64,000 nucleotides of DNA from Planctomycetota bacterium (GCA_024280755.1 JAJRPN010000009.1:1-64000); one strand, 5' to 3'. Positions 1 through 10,742 are shown, counted from the first letter of the stretch. Program-made: numbers and translations. Notes: generated by a model from the sequence alone, not told the origin.

Positions 1-2
1 GG

Positions 3-536
3 ACCTCGGCCTCTCTGAGTTTGTTGATGATCTGTTCTGCTGAATGCCGTTTCCTGGCCATGATTGTCTGCCTTCCAAATACGCCCATTCTACGAGGATA
101 CTCGCATAAGGAATGGACTAGTTATTGGGGGGCAGGTCAGCCCGAAGATGCCATATGTATCGAAGCAAATGAATCGATGATTCAGCGGGTCTTGAGTAAT
201 TTGATTCTCAATGCGCGTGATGCTTCGGAGTTTGGGCAACGCATTGAGGTTGCTGTGAAGAAGCATGACAATGGCGTTTGGCTCCGTGTTTCTGATGAAG
301 GAATGGGGATGACTCGCGAAGTTCAAGAACGAGTTTTCGACCCGTTTTATACGACTAAACCCAGAGGGCAGGGGACCGGTCTTGGGCTGGCTGTTGTCGT
401 GGGTATTGTCCGAGAAATGGGTTCGAGCATTGAAGTCGCTTCGACTGTTGGGCTCGGAACGACGATCGCGTTGAGTATTCCGGTGATTGATTCGCATTCA
501 AAAGAGCATTTTCAGGTTCCAAACTCCCCTGAGTAG
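3..536 (+). CDS. Sensor histidine kinase, C-terminal fragment (HATPase_c), truncated by window edge
   Basis: Frame open to window edge; N-box SNLILNARDA, DEGMGM, FDPFYTTKPRGQGTGLGLAVVVGIV ATP-lid motifs. Confidence 0.85.
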   Translation, partial: TSASLSLLMICSAECRFLAMIVCLPNTPILRGYSHKEWTSYWGAGQPEDAICIEANESMIQRVLSNLILNARDASEFGQRIEVAVKKHDNGVWLRVSDEGMGMTREVQERVFDPFYTTKPRGQGTGLGLAVVVGIVREMGSSIEVASTVGLGTTIALSIPVIDSHSKEHFQVPNSPE

Positions 537-596
537 CCATATAATGCGCGTGGCGTTCAAATCTTCTGACGAAAAGAAAAGACGAAAAGAGGTGTC

Positions 597-1739
597 GTGA
601 TGATTCGTGGTGCACTCAATATCAAGAAGCTGCTCGCAGCCATGGCAAGGCTCGATGCGTCCGACCTGCATATTAAGGTCGGAATCCCGCCAACCTATCG
701 CATCGGCGGTTCGCTTCGACCGATCGATGGCGATCCGGTGACCGAAGAAGAAGCGGATCATTTGCTCGATCCGTTGCTCTCCGATATTCAGAAGAAAAAA
801 TTTGAAGAGACCGGCGATCTTGATTTTGCTTGGCATCTCGAAGACTCTGATGGGCAAGGCGGCGATCGTTTCCGCATCAACCTCCTCCGATCTGGCAACC
901 ACACCCACGCGGCGATCCGGCGCGTCAAGGCAGATATCCCAAGTTATGCCGATCTTCACCTGCCAGATGTGTACTCACAGATCGTGCATCGTGAGCGAGA
1001 TGGATTAATACTCATCGTTGGCGTGACCGGGTCAGGAAAATCTTCAACACTCGCCTCGATGCTCGACGAAGTAAACGCCACGCGAGGCGAGAACATAATC
1101 ACCATCGAGGATCCCGTCGAATATCGATTCACGCCAAAGCAATCGATTATCTCGCAGCGCGAGATCGGCATTGATGTAGTGGATTTTCACGAGGCACTCC
1201 GCCATGTCGTGCGTCAAGATCCTGATGTGATTTTCATCGGCGAGATGCGCGATCAAGAAACCGTGCTCTCTGCGATCCAAGCAGCCGAGACCGGGCATTT
1301 GGTCTTTGCGACTTTGCACACTGCCGATACAATGGGCGCGTTCGGGCGCATGCTCGAGTTCTTCCCGCAGGACGAACGCGCGTTCGTTCGCAACTCGTTG
1401 TCAGCAACACTCAAAGCGATTTGCGCACAAAGATTGATCCCGGCCAACGACGAAATCACAGGCTCGAAGGTTGTGCCCGCCGTCGAGATCTTGTTGACCT
1501 CGCCGATGGTTCGTGAACTTATTCGTGATGAGCGAGATTCAGATCTTCCTTCGGTTGTAGCATCGAGCCGCGAGGAAGGAATGATTTCGTTCACCCAACA
1601 CTTTGCTGAGCTTGTTGAGAAGGAATGGGTGACCATGTCGACCGCCAAGGAGTACGCGCCAAATCGCGACATGCTCGAATCGATCCTCAAGGGCGTCGAA
1701 GTCAAGGCAGCATCGCTGGTCGGCCGAATCAAGGGTTGA
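597..1739 (+). CDS. pilT: PilT-family twitching motility/type II secretion ATPase
   Basis: Walker A GVTGSGKSST, VIFIGEMRD, Asp/His boxes ATLHTADT; LDASDLHIKVGIPP N-terminus. Confidence 0.93.
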   Translation: MMIRGALNIKKLLAAMARLDASDLHIKVGIPPTYRIGGSLRPIDGDPVTEEEADHLLDPLLSDIQKKKFEETGDLDFAWHLEDSDGQGGDRFRINLLRSGNHTHAAIRRVKADIPSYADLHLPDVYSQIVHRERDGLILIVGVTGSGKSSTLASMLDEVNATRGENIITIEDPVEYRFTPKQSIISQREIGIDVVDFHEALRHVVRQDPDVIFIGEMRDQETVLSAIQAAETGHLVFATLHTADTMGAFGRMLEFFPQDERAFVRNSLSATLKAICAQRLIPANDEITGSKVVPAVEILLTSPMVRELIRDERDSDLPSVVASSREEGMISFTQHFAELVEKEWVTMSTAKEYAPNRDMLESILKGVEVKAASLVGRIKG

Positions 1740-1748
1740 ACCCTTGCT

Positions 1749-3179
1749 TCACCCTGCTTGAGCATGTTCGTCAGGGTCGATCCCGAGCTGTTTCATCTTC
1801 TTATAGAGCGTCGTTCGGTTGATGCCAAGAACATCAGCCGTCTGCTGACGGTTCCACTCGTTGGCTTCGAGTGCGCCCAGTACAAACTTGCGCTCAGGTT
1901 CGAGCATCGCATCATTGAGCGTCATTGGAATCCAAGCCTGCTCGTCTGACTGCGTGGTGATCCGCATCGGTTGTGCTTCTGATTCAAGCACGACCGGCGG
2001 CAAGTCGTCAAGCCCGATCGTCTGCGAACGCGTCAACACCGCAGCCCGCTCGACAATGTTTGACAACTCGCGTACATTGCCAGGGTACGCATAACGGCGA
2101 AGCACATCGAGCGCATCGGGGGTGAACCCGGTAAACTGTCGCCCCAACTCGCTCGCTTGCAGATCAAGGAAATGCTCAGCGAGGGTTTGGATATCGCCAA
2201 CACGCTCACGCAATGGCGGCATCTCAATCTTCACAACATTGATCCGGTAGTACAAGTCTTGACGGAACTCGCCCGATGCAACCAACTCTTCGAGCGCCTG
2301 ATTGCTCGCAAGGATCACCCGAACATCGACCTCGATCGTTTCGTTCGATCCAACAGGCTCAAACTTGCGTTCTTGAAGCACACGCAAGAGCTTGAGCTGC
2401 ATCGCCGGCGAGGCGCTGTTGATCTCATCAAGAAACAGCGTCCCGCCGTCTGCGGCGAGAAACTTGCCGACCTTGTCCGCGTGCGCCCCGGTGAATGCGC
2501 CCTTGACATGTCCGAAGAGTTCAGATTCGAGCAGCGTTTCGGGGATCGATCCGCACGCGAGTTCAACATAGGGCTGCGCCTGGCGATTCGATGCCTGATG
2601 GATCGCGCTGGCGATCATGCTTTTTCCCACACCTGATTCGCCGGTCATCAATACGGTTGTTCGAGAGTTGGCAACAGCGTGCACAGTTTCCGAAATCTTG
2701 AGCATCCGATGATCGCCTCCGACCATGTTGCCAAGCCCGAAGGTTGTTTCGAGCCGAGTCCGCATGGTGGTGTTTTCGCGGGCAAGTTCGTGATGGCGCA
2801 GTGCGCGTTCGAGCCCGAGCCGAAGCTCGTCGTCGATGACAGGCTTGGTGAGGAAATCGACCGCGCCCAATCGCAATGCTTGCACAGCCGTCTCGACGGT
2901 GCCATAGCCGGTGAGCATGATGACCGATGTTTGACGGTGTGCTTTGATAATCTCACGGAGCAGTTCAAGCCCGCCCATCTCGGGAAGGTTGATGTCGCAG
3001 ATCGCCACTTGGTATGCGCCCGCGGTGCTCTCCTTGGCTTGATTCAGTTCATGGAGCGCAGCCGACGGCGAATAGACAGCCGCCGCCTTGCACCCCTCGT
3101 TGTTAAAGAACTGTGCGAGCGAGTCAGCAACGATTGGATCGTCGTCGATAATCAGAATGCGTGGATGATCAGTGGTCAT
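1749..3179 (-). CDS. Sigma-54-dependent response regulator (NtrC family)
   Basis: REC domain IDDDPIV..ICDINLPEMGG; GAFTGA loop; TGESGVGKSMIA; C-terminal Fis-type HTH QQTADVLGINRTTLYKKMKQLGI. Confidence 0.95.
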   Translation of the reverse strand: MTTDHPRILIIDDDPIVADSLAQFFNNEGCKAAAVYSPSAALHELNQAKESTAGAYQVAICDINLPEMGGLELLREIIKAHRQTSVIMLTGYGTVETAVQALRLGAVDFLTKPVIDDELRLGLERALRHHELARENTTMRTRLETTFGLGNMVGGDHRMLKISETVHAVANSRTTVLMTGESGVGKSMIASAIHQASNRQAQPYVELACGSIPETLLESELFGHVKGAFTGAHADKVGKFLAADGGTLFLDEINSASPAMQLKLLRVLQERKFEPVGSNETIEVDVRVILASNQALEELVASGEFRQDLYYRINVVKIEMPPLRERVGDIQTLAEHFLDLQASELGRQFTGFTPDALDVLRRYAYPGNVRELSNIVERAAVLTRSQTIGLDDLPPVVLESEAQPMRITTQSDEQAWIPMTLNDAMLEPERKFVLGALEANEWNRQQTADVLGINRTTLYKKMKQLGIDPDEHAQAG

Positions 3180-4078
3180 TATTTTCCGATTTCCATATCG
3201 CCAATGCTCTGGCCCTCGTCGGGTTCACTTACCGATGGGATACACACCCGAAGCACAGCCCCAGGGCGTTTGGAAGTCGCTCGATCGTCTCGTATGGTGA
3301 GCGTAATAATCCCTTCGAGCTGTTCGACGATCTGATGCGCCATCGAAAGCCCGATGCCCTGATGGTTATCAGTGGTGGTGATACCATGCTTAAAGGCTCG
3401 GTTGTTGCGTACGCTTGTGTCGAGCCCGATGCCGTCGTCGAATATTTCGATGACGGTTTCTTCTCGTTTGGTGTCTACCCGTGCGATGATCTCGATCAAG
3501 CCGCCCGGATCGAGTGAGTCAGCCTTAGTGGTCTTCGCAATAGACTGCACCGCGTTGAACAACCCATTGAGCACGACGGTGTACATCGGCCCAGCGGGCA
3601 ATCTTCCCGCGCGTGGGTCAATCCGCACTTCAATCCGCACGCCTGCTTGGCTCGCCAACGGGCGAACAACATCCACCGCGTGATCGATCACCATCGCAAT
3701 CGTCACCACACTCGACACGCCAAGCAAAGGCGAACCGATCGGGACAGATTTAGAACGCATCGCAGCATTGACCATCGAACTCATCCGTTCGAGTGTCGAT
3801 AGCACCGTTTTGATCTGCTCGCGTGCCTTAGTGATGTCATCGAGATCCCGTGCGCGATCTTCTTCTGGCAATGCCGCCGCAGCAAGCCCGAGCCAACGCA
3901 TCGAACCGTCAAGCATATTGCTCAGATCATGCGCTAGCACTGTCAACTGATCGGCAGCCACTGGTCCAGACGACGGATCACGCACCTCAAGCACACCCGG
4001 CGGACGGATGGTCTTCTTCTCTGGCGTAGGGTTCTGGTTGGAATCATCGGGCGTCGGATTGTTAGTGTTGGTACTCAT
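3179..4078 (-). CDS. Sensor histidine kinase (HATPase) partnered with adjacent NtrC-type regulator
   Basis: FDDGIGLD, GIGLSMAHQIVEQLEG; stop overlaps the start of the regulator; ATG at 4078 preferred over 4174. Confidence 0.85.
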   Translation of the reverse strand: MSTNTNNPTPDDSNQNPTPEKKTIRPPGVLEVRDPSSGPVAADQLTVLAHDLSNMLDGSMRWLGLAAAALPEEDRARDLDDITKAREQIKTVLSTLERMSSMVNAAMRSKSVPIGSPLLGVSSVVTIAMVIDHAVDVVRPLASQAGVRIEVRIDPRAGRLPAGPMYTVVLNGLFNAVQSIAKTTKADSLDPGGLIEIIARVDTKREETVIEIFDDGIGLDTSVRNNRAFKHGITTTDNHQGIGLSMAHQIVEQLEGIITLTIRDDRATSKRPGAVLRVCIPSVSEPDEGQSIGDMEIGK

Positions 4079-4267
4079 TACACCTATTTTCGGCGACAAT
4101 ACCACCATCAGTTCCTTCCATGTGGTCATTTCACCACACACAACCAACTCGGACCTGTTGCGTCTAGACAACACGGCATAACCGGGGCGATCAAGTCAGT
4201 TCTCGGACGAACACAAACAATGAAAAAACGCCCCGGCGAACCGAAGCGTATTCTCTTCTCTTGGTGG

Positions 4268-4286
4268 GATGGGCTTCCAGCCCGTC
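4268..4286. repeat. Hairpin GATGGGCT-TCC-AGCCCGTC just downstream of ileS
   Basis: 8-bp inverted repeat with one G-T wobble; 10 bp beyond the ileS stop (minus strand). Confidence 0.6.
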
Positions 4287-4295
4287 TCTTATCTC

Positions 4296-7200
4296 TTACT
4301 CGACCCCAACCGCCTGGGCATCACGATCCGAGAGCATCCCGCCATCAGAGCGAAGCTTCACCGTTCCGTCACGCTTCCATGAACGATCACACCGAGGCTC
4401 TTCACGCAAATCGGTGACCATAGTTTCGCCAGAGGTCAGCAATTCCACACGCGATACACCACAGAAGTCGGCGAGGTCGTCCATGTTGAACTTGCTCAGC
4501 ACGCCATCGCTGTCCACGATTTGTAGCCCGGCATCAAGCGGGTTATCGATACCCTGTTCAACGCGGGATTGCTCAAGCACTTTCTGTGCATCTTCAAGCA
4601 TGCTCATGACAGTCGCCCAATCGCCCGATGCTTTCGCACCTGTTGGCGAAGGGAACGCCGTGAGATGAACGCTCTGGGTCGCATCCTTCGAATCGATCTT
4701 GTGCAACGAGCGATACGCCTCATCAGCGGTATGACACATCACCGGCGTGAGCAGCTTGGCCAACCCATCGGTCATGATGAACAACGCCTGCTGCGATTGC
4801 TTACGACGATCAGAGTCCGAAGAATCACAATACAACCGATCCTTCACCGCCGAGAGATATTCGCCCGAGAGCGTGGTGTTGCAGAAGTTGTAGATCAACT
4901 TGTGCACTTCATGGAAGGCATAGGTGGTGTACGCATTGATGACCTTGGTTTGCAGCGAATCAAACTCGCCAAGCACCCAAGCCTCGAGGCTTGTTTCATC
5001 GAACGAGATCGAATCGTCGGCTTCAAACTCGTTGAGATTCGAGAGCATGAACTTGAAGGTGTTGCGCACCTTACGATAACTCTCGCCAGCGAGTTTGAAG
5101 AACTCCTCGTCAACCTTGACATCGTTTTCATACGCGATCCCGCACACCCACCATCGCAGGACATCAGCCCCGAACCGATCGAACAAATCCTTGAGCGACG
5201 CGCCCTTAGATTTGGACAACTTCTTGCCGTCCTTGTCGACCATGAATCCGTGCGTGAGCAGCGTCTTAAACGCCGGCTCGCCCATGACACCCAATGAGGG
5301 CAACAACGAAAGCTGGAACCATCCACGATGTTGATCAGAGCCTTCGAGATAGAGATCGATCGGGTAATCGACGCCATCGGATCGCTCACGCATCACGGCG
5401 TTCCACGATGAGCCGGATTCAAACCACACATCAAGGATGTCTTGGCCCTTACGCAGATCGCTGATTTTTACTGACCCGTCGTTGAGCGCAGCTGGCGCAT
5501 CGGGATCGGTGCTTGGTTCATAGGCTTCGAGTAAGGTCTCGGGCGATTCGGAGAACCACGCATCGGAGCCTTTGGTACGAACAATATCCGCGATCACTTT
5601 CGAGGACATCTCGGTCATGAACGCGCTGTCGTCGGGCATGGTGAACGCTGGGATCGGCAAGCCCCAGGCGCGTTGGCGCGAGATGCACCAGTCCGGGCGT
5701 GAATCGAGCATGCCTCGCATCCGGTTCTGCCCCCAGGCCGGAACGAACTTGACGCGCATGCGTTTGTGATAAGCCAACACATGCCTGAAGCGGCTGTCCA
5801 TTTCGGCAAGTTCTTCGCCAGTTAACTTATTATTTTGTTGCTCTCTTGCTGCTTCCTTGCTCACAGTTTCTTGCTCTTGTACGATACTTTCTTGTGCAGG
5901 CGTGAGAGGATTGTGAAAGTCAAGCCCGATTGAATCAAGCGCCATTTGACGCAACCCAAGACCATCGCGCTTGGTCGGCTTATTTACATCCACAAACCAC
6001 TGCTCCGTGCTCCGGAAGATCACAGGCGTTTTGCTCCGCCAGTCATGCGGATAACTATGCATGAACTTGTGTGAGAAGAACATGTGCCCGGACTCAGTAA
6101 GCCTTTGTGCGATGAGATCATTCGCGTCCCAGATCGACATGCCCGTGATCCACTCGGGGACGGTTTCGTCGTAGGTGCCGTCGCCTTTGACCGGGCAGTA
6201 GACGGGCAACCCGACACGCAACCCGGTGATGTAGTCGTCGCTGCCATGCCCAGGCGCGGTATGCACCAAGCCCGAACCATCTTCGAGTGTCACATAGTCC
6301 GCATGCACGACGCTATAGCAGTTGCTCGTGTCGGCATCGGGCTCGCCCGAAGGCGTGGGGGCGCTGTCGCGGAGCGGATGGATATATCGCAACCCTAAAA
6401 GCTGCTCGCCTTTGCAGGTCGCGAGCGTTTCGACATCTTCAGCCTTGGCCGCTTTGCAGACCTTCTCGACAAGCTCGCTCGCCATCACGGTGATGTTGCC
6501 ATCGACGCGCACCAGCGAATACTCAAACCGTTCATGCACCGCGATCGCCAAGTTGGCTGGCAAGGTCCAAGGCGTCGTCGTCCAGATCATAAAACTCGGT
6601 TTCGCACCTGGGCGATCGTCTTCGCCGAGTCCGAATGCTTCATAAACAGCACCGCCGTCAGCTGCTTCGAAATCAACATACACCGACAAGTCTTCACGAT
6701 CCTGATACTCAAGCTCTGCATCGGCAAGCGCCGTCTCATTGGCGATCGACCAATGCACAGGCTTGAGCGCTTTGTAGACCAAGCCTTGTGCGCACAAACC
6801 CGAGAGTACATCAAGCACCGCACCCTCAAAGCGAGGCACCATCGTCAAATACGGATTCTTGTAATCGGCGCAGGTCAGCAAGCGTTCCATCTGTCCGGTT
6901 TGCAGCTTCACCTGCTTGGAGGCATAAGTCTTGCATTCCTTTCGCACCGCCATGCGCCGCGTGTCGTCATCAAGCCCTTCGAGCTTTTTGAACTTGCCCG
7001 ACTCAACCAGATCGGTCATCACCTTGTGCTCGATGGGCAAGCCATGGCAATCCCAACCTGGAACGAACGGAGTGTTGTAGCCATCCATGAACTTGCTTCG
7101 AACCACGAAGTCCTTGAGACACTTGTTCATCAGGTGCCCCAGATGAATCGACCCGTTGGCATACGGCGGTCCATCATGAAAGACGAACTTCTTGTCGAAC

Positions 7201-7379
7201 CCCTCAGCCTTCTCGCGCATCGCTTTGTACAAGCCCTGCTTGTCGGCGAGTTGGTTCCACCGTTTGAGCGATGCAGGCTCGTTCTGCACAAGATTCGCCT
7301 TCATCGGGAACCCGGTCTTGGGCAGGTTGAGGGTTTTCTTGTAGTTTGGTTTGTTGTCTGTTGTTTGTGTGTCGGACAT
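4296..7379 (-). CDS. ileS: Isoleucyl-tRNA synthetase
   Basis: HIGH-type PYANGSIHLGH, KMSKS-type KKLSKSKG, TTPWTLPANLAIAVH editing domain, PDWCISRQRAWGLPIPAF. Confidence 0.97.
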   Translation of the reverse strand: MSDTQTTDNKPNYKKTLNLPKTGFPMKANLVQNEPASLKRWNQLADKQGLYKAMREKAEGFDKKFVFHDGPPYANGSIHLGHLMNKCLKDFVVRSKFMDGYNTPFVPGWDCHGLPIEHKVMTDLVESGKFKKLEGLDDDTRRMAVRKECKTYASKQVKLQTGQMERLLTCADYKNPYLTMVPRFEGAVLDVLSGLCAQGLVYKALKPVHWSIANETALADAELEYQDREDLSVYVDFEAADGGAVYEAFGLGEDDRPGAKPSFMIWTTTPWTLPANLAIAVHERFEYSLVRVDGNITVMASELVEKVCKAAKAEDVETLATCKGEQLLGLRYIHPLRDSAPTPSGEPDADTSNCYSVVHADYVTLEDGSGLVHTAPGHGSDDYITGLRVGLPVYCPVKGDGTYDETVPEWITGMSIWDANDLIAQRLTESGHMFFSHKFMHSYPHDWRSKTPVIFRSTEQWFVDVNKPTKRDGLGLRQMALDSIGLDFHNPLTPAQESIVQEQETVSKEAAREQQNNKLTGEELAEMDSRFRHVLAYHKRMRVKFVPAWGQNRMRGMLDSRPDWCISRQRAWGLPIPAFTMPDDSAFMTEMSSKVIADIVRTKGSDAWFSESPETLLEAYEPSTDPDAPAALNDGSVKISDLRKGQDILDVWFESGSSWNAVMRERSDGVDYPIDLYLEGSDQHRGWFQLSLLPSLGVMGEPAFKTLLTHGFMVDKDGKKLSKSKGASLKDLFDRFGADVLRWWVCGIAYENDVKVDEEFFKLAGESYRKVRNTFKFMLSNLNEFEADDSISFDETSLEAWVLGEFDSLQTKVINAYTTYAFHEVHKLIYNFCNTTLSGEYLSAVKDRLYCDSSDSDRRKQSQQALFIMTDGLAKLLTPVMCHTADEAYRSLHKIDSKDATQSVHLTAFPSPTGAKASGDWATVMSMLEDAQKVLEQSRVEQGIDNPLDAGLQIVDSDGVLSKFNMDDLADFCGVSRVELLTSGETMVTDLREEPRCDRSWKRDGTVKLRSDGGMLSDRDAQAVGVE

Positions 7380-7644
7380 GATCGGTCAATCTCCAGATCC
7401 TTGCGTGATCGCAACGGTCTTCATCGTATGGCTTTGGTTTGTGTTTTTGAACGCGATTCGTGCTGATCGAGTCGTATTTCGACGATCAGCAAGCCCCGGC
7501 AAGAGCAGGTGCGATGCACCCGTGCCCTCAACGGGGCAGCATAATTCGGATGGATATTCGAATCGTCTTGGTGGTGGGGGCGTTCATGGCAATAAGCATA
7601 GCCAATTCATCGTCCAATCCAAGCCCAGTACGCACCCAAACCAC

Positions 7645-7668
7645 GAAAAAACCCGGACGAATCCGGGT
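7645..7668 (-). terminator. Intrinsic terminator for the 7693-8346 gene
   Basis: ACCCGGA-CGAA-TCCGGGT stem followed by T-run on minus strand. Confidence 0.75.
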
Positions 7669-7692
7669 CTGAAAGAGTTTGTTGGGCTCGAT

Positions 7693-8346
7693 TTAGAGGT
7701 GCTCGAAGAGCGATTGTGTCCGCAAGACCAATCCCTCGCGGGCGATCAGATGGAAGCTTTGGACATGGATTTCTTTGGCCAGCCTTTGAACCGCCAAGAT
7801 GCTCATGCACGGGCCCATCTCGTCATCCCATCGGTAGACCAGCGAATCTTCCTCGCGTGCGAACTCGTCGAGTTCTTCGAATGTGGATAAGTAGATGTTT
7901 GTACTCAGTTGCTCTGTCTGCACCGAGGTCATGTAGTTGAGATCAGATCGCGCGAACCGATGCTCAAACTCGCGTTCGCCAGCACACAAAATCGATTCGA
8001 CGATCCCAGTGTCAGGAAGACCATCGGAGGTCTCAGAAACGATCTCGCAGGCGCACGCGCCCGAGATTTCGAATCGGCAAAGGTGTCGCCCCTCCATGAT
8101 CCATGCTTCAAACTGGTAAGGCCCGAATCGGATCTCCTTGTGGTCATGAATCGTGAAATGCTCTGGATGCAAAGGGCGGGAATAGAGGATTGTCTGATAC
8201 GACTGGAGACAAGACGGTAATGCGTGTGTGGTTTTTGTTTGGGTCATGTGGTCATGGATTCCTTCCCATGCCTGATGGTGAAAGTGGTCCCCGGTAGAGG
8301 CGTGTGAAACCTCTATCAACAGTTTCGATACGATTTTCTCGCCCAA
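7693..8346 (-). CDS. Conserved hypothetical protein (possibly DUF2617-like)
   Basis: Long ORF with terminator directly downstream; LQSYQTILYSRPLHPEHF suggests the family but unverified. Confidence 0.6.
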   Translation of the reverse strand: MGEKIVSKLLIEVSHASTGDHFHHQAWEGIHDHMTQTKTTHALPSCLQSYQTILYSRPLHPEHFTIHDHKEIRFGPYQFEAWIMEGRHLCRFEISGACACEIVSETSDGLPDTGIVESILCAGEREFEHRFARSDLNYMTSVQTEQLSTNIYLSTFEELDEFAREEDSLVYRWDDEMGPCMSILAVQRLAKEIHVQSFHLIAREGLVLRTQSLFEHL

Positions 8347-8519
8347 AGGGCAATTGAGTCGATCGAAGAGAAGAGCTTATAGGACGGAAAGCATTTTCCC
8401 AAGCCCAAAATAGAAAAGAGGGCGAAATACCTATTTTTATGCACTTCATCCACAACATCATCCATTTATTCACATGTGTTCCACAACGGGTAGCATATAT
8501 CATGATAAACTAGTCGCTT

Positions 8520-10742
8520 GTGATCGCTTCCAAACAAGGTGCAAACTTGTCCAATGTCGGCTCTCAATCCAACCACCCGGTGCAGTTCGCTGCAAAGCTG
8601 CCCATGCGCCAACGAATCGCTGCCTTGAGTGAGGCGATTCAGGTTGCACCTCAAGAATCTCGCGAAGAACTCGCAATGATGCTCATCGAGTTGGCAAGTT
8701 TCCAATCTGGGCATACACACGGACAAAGTGGCACACAGGACATCGGCTCACAATCCGCAGCAAGCCCAATCGAACTCATCGCTCGCCTGCCCGCCCGTTG
8801 GCGCGATCGACACGCAGACGACGCAATGCTCGCAGTAGCCAAATCTTGGAACGAACTCTCGATCCCGATGAAAGAACTCGGTGCAGGGCTCGGGCGAGAT
8901 CGCTGGCTTCGTGCAGCCAGAACGCTCTCGATAGATCCAGACCCGCATGCAAGGCTCGCCGTCGTTTCGCTTGCCCACGATACAGCCGATCCCGGTTTCG
9001 CCAAGCTTGTCGGGCAGCTGCTCGCGGACGAAAATCAAACAGTGCGCAAAGCAGCCGACAAAGCGTTTATGCGTTTGACAATGGTCATGCTCGAACACTT
9101 GCCCGCGTATGTGCTCGGTGAGGATTTGGCCAAGGTCGCAGCAACACCCAAGATCTCGCTGCCGGTCGATCCGGCGGTGCTTGAACTCGAACGATGTATT
9201 TTGCTCAGTGCGATCGCTGACGCAGCGTGGTCGTTTGCGGCGCACCGATGCCGATCACCATTGCTCAGCGCATTGTTGGTGATGGATCGTGCAGTCTCTA
9301 CGCCGATGGAGCGCGAGATCACCGCACGGATGCGCCGCTTGCTCAGCGAACGCAATCATCCGAGCCATTCCCCGATGCGGACGGTGCTTCGTCGCACGCC
9401 ATGTCCGATCTTGCGTGAACGCGCCTTGCGTTGGTTGACGATCGGACCAATTGGTACAGCAGCGATTGATCGCCTTGCCACAGCGGACTCGCTCGATGAG
9501 CACGAGATTGTGCTTCAAAAATCACACCTTGCGATTCGCCCCAAGCGAGGCGCTCGGCTCGCAAGTGTTCGTCACAATACACGCCAGCACAATGGTCGGC
9601 TCGAACTTGTTGAAGACGGGCCATTGCCCATAGGCGATAACTATCATCAGCTCAGCGATCGCTCGCGGCTGGGGTTGATTCGGATGTCGTCGTTGATTTC
9701 GATCGACGATCAGGCCCGCCGGGCATTGCTCGAGCCCGCACTGGCCGATCCAAATACGAGCGTTCGGCTCAACGCATGCGACTCATGCTCGTCGATCGAT
9801 CTACCAGATTACATGTACGATGTCGAGCCGACGGTTGCTCGTCATGCCTCGCTCAACTGGTCATCGGTTGGCAACGCTGCACCGCGCACCAGCGGGCCAG
9901 CATGGAAACACCGGATGCAGGTCGCTGCGATCAATGCCCGTTCACCCCATGCGTGGGTTCGTCGGGTAGCGGGTGAAGAAGCAGACCGATTGACCCCGAT
10001 GCGATCAGATATACCCAGCTCAAGATTGCAAGCTCGGCGGATGTACAATGCAGATCCTGCGGGGTTTGTTCGTTCTATCCGCGATCAACTCGCCAACCCT
10101 GCAACGCTGTGCGATGGGTTGATGCTGATTCGGATTATGGGCATTGAGCACCGATTCGAGCTTGACCTGATCTCTATTTTACAGAGCGAACAGTGCGACG
10201 CCCGCGCCCGGGCGACTGCGGTAATGGCATTGGGTGCGGTCGATTCGAACGCTGCCAAGTACATGCTCAGCGAAGCGATTGGCGATGCGGATGCCCGGAT
10301 CCGCTCGAACGCGGTTGAGTCCATTTCTCGTTCGCCGAATCAGTTGCTCGAACTCAAAGGCGATCCGCATCATCGTGTTCGTGGGAGTGCAATCCGCCGA
10401 GTGATCCGAGAGTCTGGTTCGTCGCAACTAATACACACGCGAGCCGCCGGACAAGCACTCTTAGAAATGCTCCACGATGATCGCCCGATGCATCGGCTCG
10501 CCGCGACCTGGGTCGCCCAGCGCACGCTCACAGGAAACTCTCGCCAAGCGATGGGAGCGGTTTGGAAGCCTCTGGTTTCGGAGATCGAATCGCTGGCAAT
10601 GCGGAGCAATGAATCTTGCGAAGAAGGAGCGAAGATCCAGACGCGTGCATCGAGCTGTATCCACCGGATTTCGAGCGATCTCAAGTCGCAATATCATGCC
10701 CATGAGCAGGCGATCAATCAGCGGGTGATGGATATTCAATGA
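8520..10742 (+). CDS. HEAT-repeat-containing protein
   Basis: Repeated helical motifs such as DPHARLAVVSLAHD, DPNTSVRLNACDS, DADARIRSNAVESI, GDPHHRVRGSAIRRV. Confidence 0.8.
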   Translation: MIASKQGANLSNVGSQSNHPVQFAAKLPMRQRIAALSEAIQVAPQESREELAMMLIELASFQSGHTHGQSGTQDIGSQSAASPIELIARLPARWRDRHADDAMLAVAKSWNELSIPMKELGAGLGRDRWLRAARTLSIDPDPHARLAVVSLAHDTADPGFAKLVGQLLADENQTVRKAADKAFMRLTMVMLEHLPAYVLGEDLAKVAATPKISLPVDPAVLELERCILLSAIADAAWSFAAHRCRSPLLSALLVMDRAVSTPMEREITARMRRLLSERNHPSHSPMRTVLRRTPCPILRERALRWLTIGPIGTAAIDRLATADSLDEHEIVLQKSHLAIRPKRGARLASVRHNTRQHNGRLELVEDGPLPIGDNYHQLSDRSRLGLIRMSSLISIDDQARRALLEPALADPNTSVRLNACDSCSSIDLPDYMYDVEPTVARHASLNWSSVGNAAPRTSGPAWKHRMQVAAINARSPHAWVRRVAGEEADRLTPMRSDIPSSRLQARRMYNADPAGFVRSIRDQLANPATLCDGLMLIRIMGIEHRFELDLISILQSEQCDARARATAVMALGAVDSNAAKYMLSEAIGDADARIRSNAVESISRSPNQLLELKGDPHHRVRGSAIRRVIRESGSSQLIHTRAAGQALLEMLHDDRPMHRLAATWVAQRTLTGNSRQAMGAVWKPLVSEIESLAMRSNESCEEGAKIQTRASSCIHRISSDLKSQYHAHEQAINQRVMDIQ

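Noticed and set aside
4569-5297. 242-aa plus-strand ORF inside ileS
   Set aside because: Antisense to highly conserved IleS; no independent start signal or domain.
6534-7466. 310-aa plus-strand ORF inside ileS
   Set aside because: Antisense shadow ORF; translation lacks family features.
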